A DNA stretch of 64,000 nt, from positions 558,001 to 622,000 of the forward strand of contig NZ_FWXV01000003.1 of NCBI RefSeq assembly GCF_900176515.1, written 5' to 3'. The notes beneath the pieces were generated by a model, which was given only the letters and a program-made list of their open reading frames with translations, made no database searches and was not told the DNA's origin. Positions 16,370-25,630 of this stretch are shown one piece after another. The position numbers and the translations under genes were made by a program. Source of the stretch: Kibdelosporangium aridum. GTDB lineage: Bacteria > Actinomycetota > Actinomycetes > Mycobacteriales > Pseudonocardiaceae. Every line of letters starts with the position of its first letter. Position 1 is the first letter of the stretch.

Positions 16370-17694
16370 TCGACAGTCACCTCCGCCCCGCGATACACCG
16401 GCGCCACCAGGAAACTGGTCCACGTCGGCACTTCCTCCGGCCGCAGGCCCAGCTTCGGCGCCAGCAGCACGGACACCAAGTCCAGTTCCTGCTTGGTGTT
16501 CTCGACACCCGCGGCTTGCGGCGACGTGGAGCCTGGGATGATCGACGTCGCGCCGGTGTTCTTCGGCGGCGGCGGTTTCACCGAACCGTCCTTGATCGGA
16601 CCGCCCGGCGGGTACTGCGGGAACACCGCGGGCAGCTTGACCTGCTCGTAGCAGCGAGGTCCGCGCTTGTCGTCGAACCGCGGAGTGTCCACACCGGGCA
16701 GATACTTGCCACGGTTTCCGGTGAATTCCAACGTCACCCGCATCATGTTCGGGTGCGCCTGGCCCTTGCCGAAGGCTGCTTCGGCGGCCGGGACACGGTC
16801 GGCGATCTGCTCGAGCATGCACGGGTACTCGGGTGCGTACTTGGCCAGCACGTCCAGCGTCGGCTTCGACGTGACCACCAGGTTGATCAGGTTGTTCTTG
16901 TTGACCTGGATGAAGTTCCCGAGGTCGATCGAGGCGTTGGTCAAGGACCCGAACAGGTGCTGCAGGTTCGCCTGCTCCGCCACGATCGTCTTGGTCGTGG
17001 TAGTCAGGTCCGACAACGCCTGCAGCAGATCCGGCGCGGCCTGGTTCGCGGTCTCGGAGACCGAAGCAAGCAGTTGGATGTCCGCGGCCAGGTCGGGCAA
17101 TGCCGGGTTGATCTGCTTGAGGTAGTCGTTCAGCTGCACCAGTGTCTCGCCGAGCTGCTCACCGCGGCCTTGCAACGCGGTGGAGATCGAGTTCAGCGTC
17201 ATCGCCAGTTTCTCCGGCTGCACGGCTTGCAGGACCGGCATCACGTTGTTCAGCACGCGTTCCAGCTCGATCGCCGAGGAGCTGCGGTCCTGCGGGATGA
17301 CCGATCCTTCGGTCAGGCGCTTGGTCTCCGGCTGGGGAGGAACCTGCAGCGCCACGTATCGCTCACCGAACAAGGTCTTGGGCAACAACCGGGCGGACAC
17401 GTTGGCCGGGATCACGTCGACTTTGTCCGGCTGCAACGCCAGATCCAGCACGGCGTGGTCACCCATCGCCCGGATCGACCGCACCTCACCGACGATCATC
17501 CCGCGGACCTTGACGTCCGCGCCCTCGCGCATCTGGTTGCCGATCGTGTCGGTCTGCAGGCTGACCATCACCACTGGCGTGAACACCTTGCGGTACCCGG
17601 CGATCGTGACCACCAGGAACAGCGCGATGACCACAAGGAACGCCAGTCCCAGCAAGTGGTACTTCACCCGTGTCAATGGATTTTGGCTGATCAT
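16366..17694 (-). CDS. mce4A: Mce4A subunit of steroid importer
   Basis: 442 residues; the longest of the six Mce proteins, as usual for A. N-terminal helix ('LLGLAFLVVIALFLVVTIAGY'), MCE domain with 'REGADVKVRGMIVGEVRSI' and 'LPKTLFGERYVALQVP', helical needle, and a Pro-rich C-terminus. In mycobacteria Mce4A is needed for cholesterol uptake. The start overlaps the yrbE4B stop (ATGA). Confidence 0.92.
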   Translation of the reverse strand: MISQNPLTRVKYHLLGLAFLVVIALFLVVTIAGYRKVFTPVVMVSLQTDTIGNQMREGADVKVRGMIVGEVRSIRAMGDHAVLDLALQPDKVDVIPANVSARLLPKTLFGERYVALQVPPQPETKRLTEGSVIPQDRSSSAIELERVLNNVMPVLQAVQPEKLAMTLNSISTALQGRGEQLGETLVQLNDYLKQINPALPDLAADIQLLASVSETANQAAPDLLQALSDLTTTTKTIVAEQANLQHLFGSLTNASIDLGNFIQVNKNNLINLVVTSKPTLDVLAKYAPEYPCMLEQIADRVPAAEAAFGKGQAHPNMMRVTLEFTGNRGKYLPGVDTPRFDDKRGPRCYEQVKLPAVFPQYPPGGPIKDGSVKPPPPKNTGATSIIPGSTSPQAAGVENTKQELDLVSVLLAPKLGLRPEEVPTWTSFLVAPVYRGAEVTVE

Positions 17695-18551
17695 CCGGCT
17701 ATCCGTACGGTCGTCGTGGAACCCCAGATCGCCAGGCTGAGGAAGAAGTCCAAGATGGACAGCATCACGATCGCCGCCCGCACCGCGCGGCCGACGGCCA
17801 CGCCGACGCCCGCCGGCCCGCCGGTCGCGGTGTAGCCGTAGTAACAGTGGGTCAGGATCACGACCACGCTGAACACGATCACCTTGAGGAACGACCAGAG
17901 CACGTCCTCCGGCGGCAGGAACAGGTGGAAGTAGTGGTCGTACGTGCCCGCTGACTGGCCGTAGAAATAGACCGTGACAGCACGGGAAGCCAGATAGGAC
18001 GAAAGCAGACCGACGGCGTACAACGGGATCACAGCCGCGATTCCCGCAAGGACCCGTGTTGTGACGAGATACGGCATGCTTGGGACAGCCATCGTCTCCA
18101 GGGCGTCGATCTCCTCGGAGATCCGCATCGCGCCGAGCTGCGCGGTGAAACCACAGCCGACCGTTGCTGAGAGCGCGAGCCCGGCGGAAAGCGGTGCGAC
18201 CTCACGGGTGTTGAAGTACGCCGAGAGGAACCCGGTCAGTGCACCGGTCCCCAGCTGGTTGAGCGACGAATAGCCTTGCAGGCCCACGATCGTGCCGGTG
18301 AACATCGTCATCCCGATCATCACGCCGAGCGTGCCGCCGATGACCGCCAGCGCGCCGGTGCCGAAGCTGACCTCGGTCAGCAGGCGCATGACCTCCCTGG
18401 AATAGCGCCGGATCGTCCGCGGAGCCCACGCCAAAGCCCTGACGTAGAAGGACAACTGCTTGCCGAGGTGTTCAAGGCCGTTGAAGGGCCGCGCCGCGAG
18501 GTCCAGGATCGCACCCCGGGGCTCCTGCTCGCGTGGCTCCACTGCCGTCAT
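17691..18551 (-). CDS. yrbE4B: YrbE4B, permease (MlaE family) of Mce4 importer
   Basis: 286 residues from ATG 18551 in a TGATG overlap with yrbE4A; a GTG one codon earlier is possible. It is an integral membrane protein of the MlaE/YrbE family with about five to six helices, carrying the conserved cytoplasmic loop 'LGAMRISEEIDALETMAVPSMPYLV' that contacts the ATPase. It forms the inner-membrane permease with YrbE4A. Confidence 0.92.
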   Translation of the reverse strand: MTAVEPREQEPRGAILDLAARPFNGLEHLGKQLSFYVRALAWAPRTIRRYSREVMRLLTEVSFGTGALAVIGGTLGVMIGMTMFTGTIVGLQGYSSLNQLGTGALTGFLSAYFNTREVAPLSAGLALSATVGCGFTAQLGAMRISEEIDALETMAVPSMPYLVTTRVLAGIAAVIPLYAVGLLSSYLASRAVTVYFYGQSAGTYDHYFHLFLPPEDVLWSFLKVIVFSVVVILTHCYYGYTATGGPAGVGVAVGRAVRAAIVMLSILDFFLSLAIWGSTTTVRIAG

Positions 18552-19345
18552 CACAAGCCCTTCGACGGCACGATCCGCAGGTATATCCCGGTCAGCACGA
18601 CGTTGATCAGGAACAGCAGCAGGAACGTGATCACCACGGCCTGGTTGACCGCGTCACCGACGCCTTTCGGCCCGGCCGCGGGGTTGAGCCCCCGGTAGGC
18701 CGCCACGACCCCGGCGACGAAACCGTACAGCAGCGCTTTGATCTCGCTGATCCACAGGTCCGGCAGTTGCGCGAGGGCGTTGAAGCTCGCCAGGTACGCG
18801 CCGGGCGTGCCGCCTTGCATGATCACGTTAAAGAAGTAGCCGCCCATCGTGCCGACCACGCTGACCAGGCCGTTGAGCAGAACGGCCACCACCATCGCAG
18901 CCAGCACTCTCGGCACGATGAGCCGCTGGATCGGCGACACGCCGAGCACTTCCATCGCGTCGATCTCTTCACGGATCTTGCGCGCGCCGATGTCCGCGCA
19001 CACGGCCGATCCGCCCGCACCGGCCACCAGAAGCGCTGTGATCAGCGGACTCGCTTGCTGAACGATCGCCAGTGCGCTGGCGGCACCGGTGAACGACTGC
19101 GCGCCGATCTGTTGGGTCAGCGAACCGAGCTGCAGCGCGATCACCGCGCCGAACGGGATCGCGACCAGCGCCGTCGGCAGAATCGTGACGCTGGCGAAGA
19201 ACCAGCACTGCTGGATGAACTCGCGGAACTGGAACGGGCGTTTCGGGATGGCCCGCAGCACTTCCCAAGCGAGCGTCGAGATCCGCCCCACCTGGCGCAG
19301 CGCGGCCACGCCAGGGGTTTTGGACCTCTTCGTGGTGGGATTCAT
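18551..19345 (-). CDS. yrbE4A: YrbE4A, permease (MlaE family) of Mce4 importer
   Basis: 264 residues from ATG 19345; the frame is open 13 codons further but reaches into the SDR gene upstream. An MlaE-family permease with the diagnostic loop 'IGARKIREEIDAMEVLGVSPIQRLIVPRVLA'. It begins 7 nt after the stop of an SDR gene, with a weak ribosome site, so it is probably expressed from the upstream SDR/ALDH promoter and not from its own. Confidence 0.92.
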   Translation of the reverse strand: MNPTTKRSKTPGVAALRQVGRISTLAWEVLRAIPKRPFQFREFIQQCWFFASVTILPTALVAIPFGAVIALQLGSLTQQIGAQSFTGAASALAIVQQASPLITALLVAGAGGSAVCADIGARKIREEIDAMEVLGVSPIQRLIVPRVLAAMVVAVLLNGLVSVVGTMGGYFFNVIMQGGTPGAYLASFNALAQLPDLWISEIKALLYGFVAGVVAAYRGLNPAAGPKGVGDAVNQAVVITFLLLFLINVVLTGIYLRIVPSKGL

Positions 19346-19352
19346 AGGACGT

Positions 19353-20111
19353 TCAAAGTAGAGAGTGCGTGGCCGTCGCGCCACCGTCGGCCACGAATTC
19401 CGCTCCAGTGGAGTACGAACTTTCGTCGCTGGCCAGGAAAACCTGCAGGTTGGCGATTTCCTCCGGTTGTCCGCACCGGCGCAACGCTACTCGCTTGCCG
19501 ACCCGTTTCATGTCCACTTCCGCGCCACCGGCCGCGTCACGGACCATCTGGGTGTCGATCACGCCCGGGTGAATCGAGTTTACTCGTATATTCAGGTGAC
19601 CGAGTTCCATCGCGGCCGCCTTCGTCATCCCGCGCACGGCGAACTTGCTGGCGGTGTAGGCCATGAGGAACGCCATGCCGCCGAGGCCTTCCACGGACGA
19701 GACGTTGATGATCGAGCCACCCTTGGCCTCGGTCAGCGCCGGGATGGCCGCGCGCATGCCGAGGAACGTGCCGACCTGGTTGACCCTGATCACCCGTTCG
19801 TACTCGGCCAGTGTGGTGTCGACAATGGACTTCACGTGCACGATACCGGCGTTGTTCACCAGCACGTTCAACGCGCCGAACTCGGTCAGCGTCCGCTCGA
19901 CAGCCGCTGTCCAGTCCTCTTCGGACGTGACGTCGAGGTGCTGGTACACGGCGGCCGCGCCGAGTTCGGCGGCGAGTTCCTTGCCCTGTTCGTCAAGGAT
20001 GTCCGCGATGGTGACCTTCGCACCCTCCTCGACGAACCGCCGTGCCGCCGCCGCACCCTGTCCTCGTGCGGCCCCGGTGATCAGTGCGACCTTCCCGTCG
20101 AGGCGTGCCAT
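19353..20111 (-). CDS. Short-chain dehydrogenase, 3-alpha/20-beta-hydroxysteroid DH-like
   Basis: 252 residues from ATG 20111 (TGATG overlap with the aldehyde dehydrogenase stop; a GTG one codon earlier is possible). Classical SDR: 'TGAARGQGAAAARRF' for NAD(H), 'NNAG', catalytic Ser in 'INVSSVEG' and 'YTASK'. The closest recognised type is the 3-alpha/20-beta-hydroxysteroid dehydrogenase group (Mtb Rv2002-like). Its place inside the mce4 transcription unit supports action on an imported sterol or steroid intermediate. The exact position oxidised is not known. Confidence 0.8.
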   Translation of the reverse strand: MARLDGKVALITGAARGQGAAAARRFVEEGAKVTIADILDEQGKELAAELGAAAVYQHLDVTSEEDWTAAVERTLTEFGALNVLVNNAGIVHVKSIVDTTLAEYERVIRVNQVGTFLGMRAAIPALTEAKGGSIINVSSVEGLGGMAFLMAYTASKFAVRGMTKAAAMELGHLNIRVNSIHPGVIDTQMVRDAAGGAEVDMKRVGKRVALRRCGQPEEIANLQVFLASDESSYSTGAEFVADGGATATHSLL

Positions 20112-21619
20112 CACATCATCTCCTCGGTCAGCGGCATCATCACGGACTTCAACTCCGTGTACGCCTCGTAAGCGGACCGCCCGCCCTCCCGGCCGATCCC
20201 GGATTGCCGATATCCGCCGAACGGCAGATGTGGCTCGACTTGGAAGCCGTTGATCCCGATAGAGCCTGCCCGCAACCGCTTGGCCACACGGAACGCCTGG
20301 CGGACGTCCTTCGTGTACACACCCGCGCCGAGGCCGTACTCGGTGTCGTTGGCCAGCCGGATCGCCTCGTCCTCATCGGAGAACGGCACGACAGCCAGCA
20401 CTGGGCCGAAGATCTCTTCCTGCGCGATGGTCATCTTGTTGTCGACGTCCGCGAAGATCGCGGGTGCGACGAAGTTGCCGTTGCTGTAGTCGCCGTCGAG
20501 CCGGTTTCCACCTTGGACGAGTCGCGCGCCTTCCTCTAGTCCTTTTTGGATGTACCCGAGGACGCGGCCGAGTTGGCGCTCGTTGATCAACGGGCTGGCG
20601 AGCACACTCGGCTCGAACGGGTCGCCGTAGGACATGTACCCGGCGACACCTTGTGCCACAGTGATGAACTCGTCGTACACGTCACGGTGAACAAGCGCTC
20701 GGCTCTGCGCGATGCACGCCTGGCCGGACAGGCCCATGGTGACCATGCCCATCGCGGTCGCCGCGGCGAGGGCGACTTCGGCCTCCGGGAAGACAATCGC
20801 GGGGCTCTTGCCACCGAGTTCCATCGACACACGCTTCAGCGTGCCTGCCGAGGCCTCGACGATCCGCTTGCCGACCGCCCGGCTCCCGGTGAAACTGATC
20901 TTGTCCACGAGCGGGTGCGTGATCAGGGCTTCGCCGGTCGGGTCGCCGGGCCCGGTCACGACGTTCACCACCCCCTCGGGCAGCCCCGCTTCTTCGAGCA
21001 GTTCGACCATCCGCAACACGGAGAAGCTCGCGTACTCGGAAGGCTTGAGCACGACCGTGCAGCCGGCGGCCAGCGCCGGGCCGAGCTTCTGGGCGAAGAG
21101 CAGGAAGGGCGCGTTCCACGGCAGGATCGCGGCCACCACACCGATCGGTTCGCGGAAGGTCACCGCGAGTTTGTCGCCACCCTGATAACCGGGGAAGGTC
21201 TCACCGCCCGCCTTGTCGATCCAGCCCGCGTGGTGGTCGAAGACGTCCGCGGCCACGCCGACGCTGGCCGCGTAGATGTTGCCGAACGTCTTGGGCACGC
21301 CGTTGTCCAAGGCCAGCCGGGAAAGCAGGTCGTCATTGTGCTCACGCAGCAGAGCGCTGAACTTGTGCAGCACGCGGACCCGTGCACTGACCGTGGCACG
21401 CGGCCACGGGCCCTCGTCGAAGGCCTGCCTGGCGGCTTGCACCGCGGCGTCGACATCCTCGGCGGTGGCGATCGGGAACGAACCGATCTCCTCGTGGGTC
21501 GCCGGGTGCTTGTGAGTCCATGTCGCGCCGTCGCCGCTGGCCCGCCACTGTCCGCCGATCAGCAGCAGGCCGTCCTTGAGACCCACGTCGTCACGGTGGC
21601 CGAGCATGCTCAGCGTCAT
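20111..21619 (-). CDS. Aldehyde dehydrogenase (NAD+), steroid-operon associated
   Basis: 502 residues from ATG 21619 with an AAGGAGA site. ALDH superfamily: 'ILPWNAPFLLFAQKLGPALAAG', the general-base Glu in 'MELGGKSP', the catalytic Cys in 'SGQACIAQSR' and the end motif 'EEIFGPVLAVVPF'. It is encoded between two SDRs at the head of the mce4 operon, so a steroid-side-chain alcohol/aldehyde/acid oxidation (for example C26 aldehyde) is a reasonable inference. Mycobacterial mce4 loci do not carry an ALDH here. Confidence 0.85.
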   Translation of the reverse strand: MTLSMLGHRDDVGLKDGLLLIGGQWRASGDGATWTHKHPATHEEIGSFPIATAEDVDAAVQAARQAFDEGPWPRATVSARVRVLHKFSALLREHNDDLLSRLALDNGVPKTFGNIYAASVGVAADVFDHHAGWIDKAGGETFPGYQGGDKLAVTFREPIGVVAAILPWNAPFLLFAQKLGPALAAGCTVVLKPSEYASFSVLRMVELLEEAGLPEGVVNVVTGPGDPTGEALITHPLVDKISFTGSRAVGKRIVEASAGTLKRVSMELGGKSPAIVFPEAEVALAAATAMGMVTMGLSGQACIAQSRALVHRDVYDEFITVAQGVAGYMSYGDPFEPSVLASPLINERQLGRVLGYIQKGLEEGARLVQGGNRLDGDYSNGNFVAPAIFADVDNKMTIAQEEIFGPVLAVVPFSDEDEAIRLANDTEYGLGAGVYTKDVRQAFRVAKRLRAGSIGINGFQVEPHLPFGGYRQSGIGREGGRSAYEAYTELKSVMMPLTEEMM

Positions 21620-21676
21620 GGCTCTCCTTCTAGGACATTGTTGACTCAAGACGTGTTGAATCAAAAGCGGACATCG

Positions 21677-22528
21677 TTACAGCCTCATCGTTTCCATGCA
21701 GGCGAACGTCTTCTTCGGGTCGCGTTGCCCGAAGGTCGTGGTGAGCTCGTCGAAGCTGGTGAAGGTCTGCTCGACGACCGGCGCGCCCATCAGCGCGACC
21801 TTCCCGCCGTGCACCACGAACAGCTGACCGTTGATCTTGTCGGCCTCCGGCGATGCCAAGTAGGCCACGAACTTGCCGACGTGATCGGGTGACAGGGGGT
21901 CGTCGCCGTCGGGTGCCTCGCCGAAGACGTCGGCGGTCATGGAGGTCCGGGCGCGCGGGCAGATCGCGTTCGCCCGGACTCCGTACTTCGCCAGTGACCG
22001 GGCACTGGTCAAAGTCAACGCGGTGATCCCGCCCTTGGCCGCGGCGTAGTTCGGCTGACCGCCCGACCCCATCAGGAACGCCTCGGACGAAGTGTTCACG
22101 ATCCGCGCGTACACCGGCCCACCGGACTGCTTGGACTCTTCGCGCCAGTACGCGGCAGCGTTGCGGGACAGCAGGAAATGCCCGCGCAGGTGGACCTTGA
22201 CGACAAGGTCCCACTCCTCGTCGGACATGCTGAACAGCATCCGGTCCCTGAGCACACCCGCGTTGTTGACCAGGATGTGCAGGCCACCGAACCGTTCGAT
22301 CGCCGTACCGGTCAACGCGTCCGCAGTGTCCCTTTCGGACACATCGCCCTGGACGAACGCCGCCTTGCCGCCGTGCTCCTCAATCTCCGCGAGCACGTCG
22401 GATTCGGCGAGATCACCGAGCACCACGTCGGCGCCCGCCTTGGCCAGCGCGACCGCCTCAGCGCGGCCGAGACCGGCGGCGGCACCGGTGACTACCGCGA
22501 CTTTCCCTTCCAACGGCCTGGCCTTCAC
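21677..22528 (-). CDS. SDR, beta-hydroxyacyl-CoA dehydrogenase type (Rv3502c-like)
   Basis: 283 residues. SDR of the MFE-2/17-beta-HSD4 kind: 'VTGAAAGLGRAEAVALAKAGADVV', 'NNAGVLRDRMLFSMSDEEWD' and 'NTSSEAFLMGSGGQPNYAAAKGGI' with the Ser-Tyr-Lys triad. Its position immediately upstream of the mce4 genes and divergent from fadE26/27 matches Mtb Rv3502c, a sterol side-chain beta-oxidation dehydrogenase. It is probably the first gene of the whole unit running to 9646 and is preceded by two KstR-like boxes. Confidence 0.82.
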   Translation of the reverse strand: MKARPLEGKVAVVTGAAAGLGRAEAVALAKAGADVVLGDLAESDVLAEIEEHGGKAAFVQGDVSERDTADALTGTAIERFGGLHILVNNAGVLRDRMLFSMSDEEWDLVVKVHLRGHFLLSRNAAAYWREESKQSGGPVYARIVNTSSEAFLMGSGGQPNYAAAKGGITALTLTSARSLAKYGVRANAICPRARTSMTADVFGEAPDGDDPLSPDHVGKFVAYLASPEADKINGQLFVVHGGKVALMGAPVVEQTFTSFDELTTTFGQRDPKKTFACMETMRL

Positions 22529-22569
22529 GGCTCACTCCTCGTCGAGCACGGCTGCGTCGCAGCTCACAC

Positions 22570-22583
22570 TAGAATAGGTTCAC
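22570..22583. promoter_or_regulatory. KstR-like box upstream of SDR/mce4 unit (weaker)
   Basis: TAGAATAGGTTCAC fits 12 of 14 positions of TnnAACnnGTTnnA scored with the N positions counted as matches (C6 and A14 differ). It is 41 bp before the SDR start. Confidence 0.5.
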
Positions 22584-22625
22584 AGAGGTGACAAGGCCAT
22601 CGACCAGGCGAATCGCGATACGATC

Positions 22626-22639
22626 AGTAACAGGTTCTA
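22626..22639. promoter_or_regulatory. KstR-like box upstream of SDR/mce4 unit
   Basis: AGTAACAGGTTCTA differs from TnnAACnnGTTnnA only at the first base. It lies 97 bp before the SDR start and could control the SDR-ALDH-SDR-mce4 transcript. Confidence 0.6.
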
Positions 22640-22768
22640 CATGGAATGCCGGTCGCGTTCACCCTGTTAACGAAAATCCGGCCACAAAGGTGACGGCCCA
22701 CTGTCGATGACTCCCTTCCTCATTCGACGTTCTGACATATGCACCGACCACCAGCAAGGAGCAATGTC

Positions 22769-23365
22769 ATGGGCAAGGTTGTCGCAGGCGCGAGCATGTC
22801 GTTGGACGGATACGTCGCCGGGCCGGACCAGACCGGGTTCGACCACCTCTTCACCTGGTACAACAACGGCGACGTGGAGATGCCAGTCGGTGGCGAGGGA
22901 ACACGGCTTGACCTGAAGATGTCCGCGGTCAGCGCCAAGCTGTTCGCCGACATGATCGCCTCGACAGGCGCCCTGGTCGTCGGCCGGTTCCTGTACGACC
23001 AGACCAACGCGTGGAACGGGCAACACCCGATGCAGTGCCCGGTCGTCGTGCTCACCCACAACCCACCGGAGCAGCACTCGGAGCACTTCGTCTTCGTCAC
23101 CGAGGGGATCGAAGCCGCGGTCGCCAAAGCGAAGGAGCTCGCGGGCGGCAAGGACGTCGGCCTCAACAGCGGCACCATCACCCGGCAAGCCCTGCAAGCT
23201 GGGCTCGTCGACGAGATCGAAGTGGATCTCGTTCCAGTCATCCTCGGCGGCGGGACACCGTTCTTCGGCGAGGTGACGAACGCGCCCGTCAAGCTGACCG
23301 GACCCGTGTCAGTCCGGGAAGGTATCGATGTCACCCACCTCCGCTACTTGGTCACGAAGGCCTAG
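22769..23365 (+). CDS. Dihydrofolate reductase-like (RibD C-terminal domain) protein
   Basis: 198 residues from ATG 22769 with an AAGGAG site. RibD_C/DHFR-like fold: 'VVAGASMSLDGYVAGPDQ' at the N-terminus, 'ALVVGRFLYDQTNAW', 'NSGTITRQALQAGLVDEIEVDLVPVILGGGTPFF' for NADPH binding. Stand-alone members of this family are NADPH reductases of unknown substrate and are common in actinomycetes. Nothing links it to steroid breakdown except location. In mycobacteria the corresponding spot holds a ferredoxin gene (fdxD), which is absent here. Confidence 0.85.
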   Translation: MGKVVAGASMSLDGYVAGPDQTGFDHLFTWYNNGDVEMPVGGEGTRLDLKMSAVSAKLFADMIASTGALVVGRFLYDQTNAWNGQHPMQCPVVVLTHNPPEQHSEHFVFVTEGIEAAVAKAKELAGGKDVGLNSGTITRQALQAGLVDEIEVDLVPVILGGGTPFFGEVTNAPVKLTGPVSVREGIDVTHLRYLVTKA

Positions 23366-23382
23366 CCGGTCTATGGTGAAAC

Positions 23383-23396
23383 TAGAACGCGTTTCA
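23383..23396. promoter_or_regulatory. KstR box upstream of fadE26
   Basis: TAGAACGCGTTTCA matches every specified base of TnnAACnnGTTnnA. It ends 17 bp before the GTG start of fadE26, and the ribosome site GGAGG follows at 23402-23406. Confidence 0.75.
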
Positions 23397-23413
23397 CTCC
23401 TGGAGGTCTTCTG

Positions 23414-24595
23414 GTGCGGATCACGTACACGCCCGAGCAGGAGGAACTGCGCCGTGAGCTGCGTGAGTACTTCTCGGCGCTGATGACGCCCGACCGCAGG
23501 CAGGCGCTGGCGGCCGAGGGAGGCGAATACGGCGACGGGGCCGCGTACAAGGAAGTCGTCCGGCAGATGGGCCAGGACGGCTGGCTGGCGCTGGGCTGGC
23601 CGTCGGAGTACGGCGGCCAGGACCGTTCCCCGATGGATCAGCTGATCTTCAACGATGAAGCGGCCATCGCGGGCGCGCCAGTGCCGTTCCTGACCATCAA
23701 CACCGTCGGCCCCACGATCATGCGCTTCGGCACGCCCGAGCAGAAGGCTGCTTACCTGCCGGGGATCTCAGGCGGCGAGACGCACTTCTCGATCGGATAC
23801 TCCGAACCGGAGGCGGGCACCGATCTGGCCTCGTTGCGGACACGCGCGGTCCGTGACGGGGACGACTACGTGATCAACGGCCAGAAGATGTGGACCAGTC
23901 TGATCCAGTACGCCGACTACGTGTGGCTGGCGTGCCGGACCGATCCGGAGGCGCCCAAGCACAAGGGCCTGTCGATGATCATCGTGCCGACCGGCTCGCC
24001 GGGCTTCTCGTGGACGCCCGTGCACACCGTGTCCGGCGTGATGACCAGCGCGACGTACTACCAGGATGTGCGCGTGCCGGTGACCAACCTGGTCGGCACG
24101 GAGAACCAGGGCTGGCCACTGATCACCAACCAGCTCAATCACGAACGAGTCGCCCTGACCTCGTCGGCGCCGGTCCGCAACGCGTTGCGGGACGTCATCG
24201 AGTGGGCGCAGAACACGAAGCTGCCCGACGGCAGGCGGGTGATCGACCAGGAATGGGTGCAGCTGCACCTCGCCCGGGTGCACGCCAAAGCCGAGTTCCT
24301 CAAGCTGATGAACTGGCGCATCGCCTGGGGCGTCGAGCATTCGCCCAAACCCGCGGACGCGTCGGCCACCAAGATCTTCGGCACCGAGTTCGCCACCGAG
24401 GCGTACCGGCTGCTGATGGAGGTTCTCGGGACCAACGCCTATGTGCGCACCGGCTCGCGCGGCGAACTGCTCGGCGGGCGCATCGAGCGACTGCACCGAA
24501 GCGCGCTGATCCTGACGTTCGGCGGCGGCACCAACGAGGTGCAACGCGACATCATCGCGGGTGTCGGCCTGAAACTGCCGCTGGCCAAACGCTGA
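23414..24595 (+). CDS. fadE26: Acyl-CoA dehydrogenase FadE26 (ChsE4), sterol side chain
   Basis: 393 residues from GTG 23414. Full acyl-CoA dehydrogenase fold: 'GYSEPEAGTDLASL' and 'INGQKMWTS' for FAD/substrate contact, 'NHERVAL' on the helix that holds the catalytic Glu in this branch, and 'FGGGTNEVQRDIIAG' at the C-terminal FAD site. In mycobacteria FadE26 and FadE27 form an alpha2beta2 enzyme (ChsE4-ChsE5) that dehydrogenates the C26 CoA thioester of 3-oxo-cholestenoate. The KstR box just upstream and adjacent fadE27 support this. Confidence 0.9.
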   Translation: MRITYTPEQEELRRELREYFSALMTPDRRQALAAEGGEYGDGAAYKEVVRQMGQDGWLALGWPSEYGGQDRSPMDQLIFNDEAAIAGAPVPFLTINTVGPTIMRFGTPEQKAAYLPGISGGETHFSIGYSEPEAGTDLASLRTRAVRDGDDYVINGQKMWTSLIQYADYVWLACRTDPEAPKHKGLSMIIVPTGSPGFSWTPVHTVSGVMTSATYYQDVRVPVTNLVGTENQGWPLITNQLNHERVALTSSAPVRNALRDVIEWAQNTKLPDGRRVIDQEWVQLHLARVHAKAEFLKLMNWRIAWGVEHSPKPADASATKIFGTEFATEAYRLLMEVLGTNAYVRTGSRGELLGGRIERLHRSALILTFGGGTNEVQRDIIAGVGLKLPLAKR

Positions 24596-24610
24596 AAGGG
24601 CATCTCTTCG

Positions 24611-25630
24611 ATGGACTTCTCGTTCTCCGAGGCGCAGGTCGAACTCGCCGGGCTGACCCGTTCGATCATGGCTGACCTGACCGACTCGCGGCTGCGTGCG
24701 GCCGAGTCCGGCGACGACAGGTTCGACGCCGAGTTGTGGGATGCGTTGGCTCGCGCCGGGATCCTGTCGGTGACCGACTTCGGCTTGCTCGAGCACTGCA
24801 GTGTCCTGATCGAACTCGGCCGTGCGGTCGCGCCTGTCCCCTATCTGACGTCCATTGTGGCCGCCTCGGCGCTGGCCAAGTTCGGCTCATTGGAGGCACC
24901 GGACGCCATCCACACGGCGGCTTTGGCGGACGACGAGGTGTTCGCCTCGCCCACAGCGGACGGATGGAGTTTGTCCGGGACCAAGTCCTGTGTCCCTGCC
25001 GGAGCCATCACGTCGCTGATTCTCGTCCCTGCCTCGACTCCCGACGGCGTGAAGGTCTTTGTTGTCAAACCGTCCGAAGTAGCCATCACGCGGCAGCGGA
25101 TCGTCGACAACGACAGCGAAGCCTTGCTTGAATTCGCTGACGTATCGCTGGATGCGTCTCGTGTGCTCGGTGGAGCCGAAGTGCTCGACTGGCTGCTCAC
25201 CAGGATGACAGTCGGATTGTGCGCACTACAGCTCGGCGTGACGGAACGTGCACTGGAACTGACCGCGGAGCACGCGCGTACCCGGGTGCAGTTCGAGCGT
25301 CCAATCGGGTCGTTCCAAGCTGTTGCTCAGCGCTTGGCGGACGCCTATGTGGACGTCGAAGCGATCCGGTTGACGTTGTGGCAAGCGGCTTGGCGCGTCA
25401 GCGAAGGACTTCCGGCCGAGACCGAGGTCGCCAGCGCGAAGTTCTGGGCAGCCGACGCCGGTCACCGGGTCGTCCACACCGCGGTGCATGTGCACGGCGG
25501 TATGGGCATCGACACAGATCACCCGTTGCACCGGTATTTCGTTGCTGCCAAACGAAACGAGTTCACGCTCGGCGGCGCCACCGCGCAGCTGCGGAAAATC
25601 GGCGCCGCGCTCGCGTCAACCCCGGTTTGA
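24611..25630 (+). CDS. fadE27: Acyl-CoA dehydrogenase FadE27 (ChsE5), partner subunit
   Basis: 339 residues, starting 15 nt after fadE26. It is shorter than a normal acyl-CoA dehydrogenase and lacks parts of the FAD/catalytic site, as expected for the beta subunit of heteromeric ChsE enzymes. Visible marks are 'MDFSFSEAQVELAGLTRSIM' at the N-terminus, 'ARTRVQFERPIGSFQAVAQRLADAY' and 'HVHGGMGIDTDHPLHRYF'. Its 3' end overlaps the convergent membrane-protein gene by 15 nt. Confidence 0.9.
   Translation: MDFSFSEAQVELAGLTRSIMADLTDSRLRAAESGDDRFDAELWDALARAGILSVTDFGLLEHCSVLIELGRAVAPVPYLTSIVAASALAKFGSLEAPDAIHTAALADDEVFASPTADGWSLSGTKSCVPAGAITSLILVPASTPDGVKVFVVKPSEVAITRQRIVDNDSEALLEFADVSLDASRVLGGAEVLDWLLTRMTVGLCALQLGVTERALELTAEHARTRVQFERPIGSFQAVAQRLADAYVDVEAIRLTLWQAAWRVSEGLPAETEVASAKFWAADAGHRVVHTAVHVHGGMGIDTDHPLHRYFVAAKRNEFTLGGATAQLRKIGAALASTPV

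Noticed and set aside
21647..21660. KstR-like site in front of the aldehyde dehydrogenase
   Set aside because: Two fixed bases differ, including one in the AAC core, and the gene is better explained by read-through from the SDR promoter.
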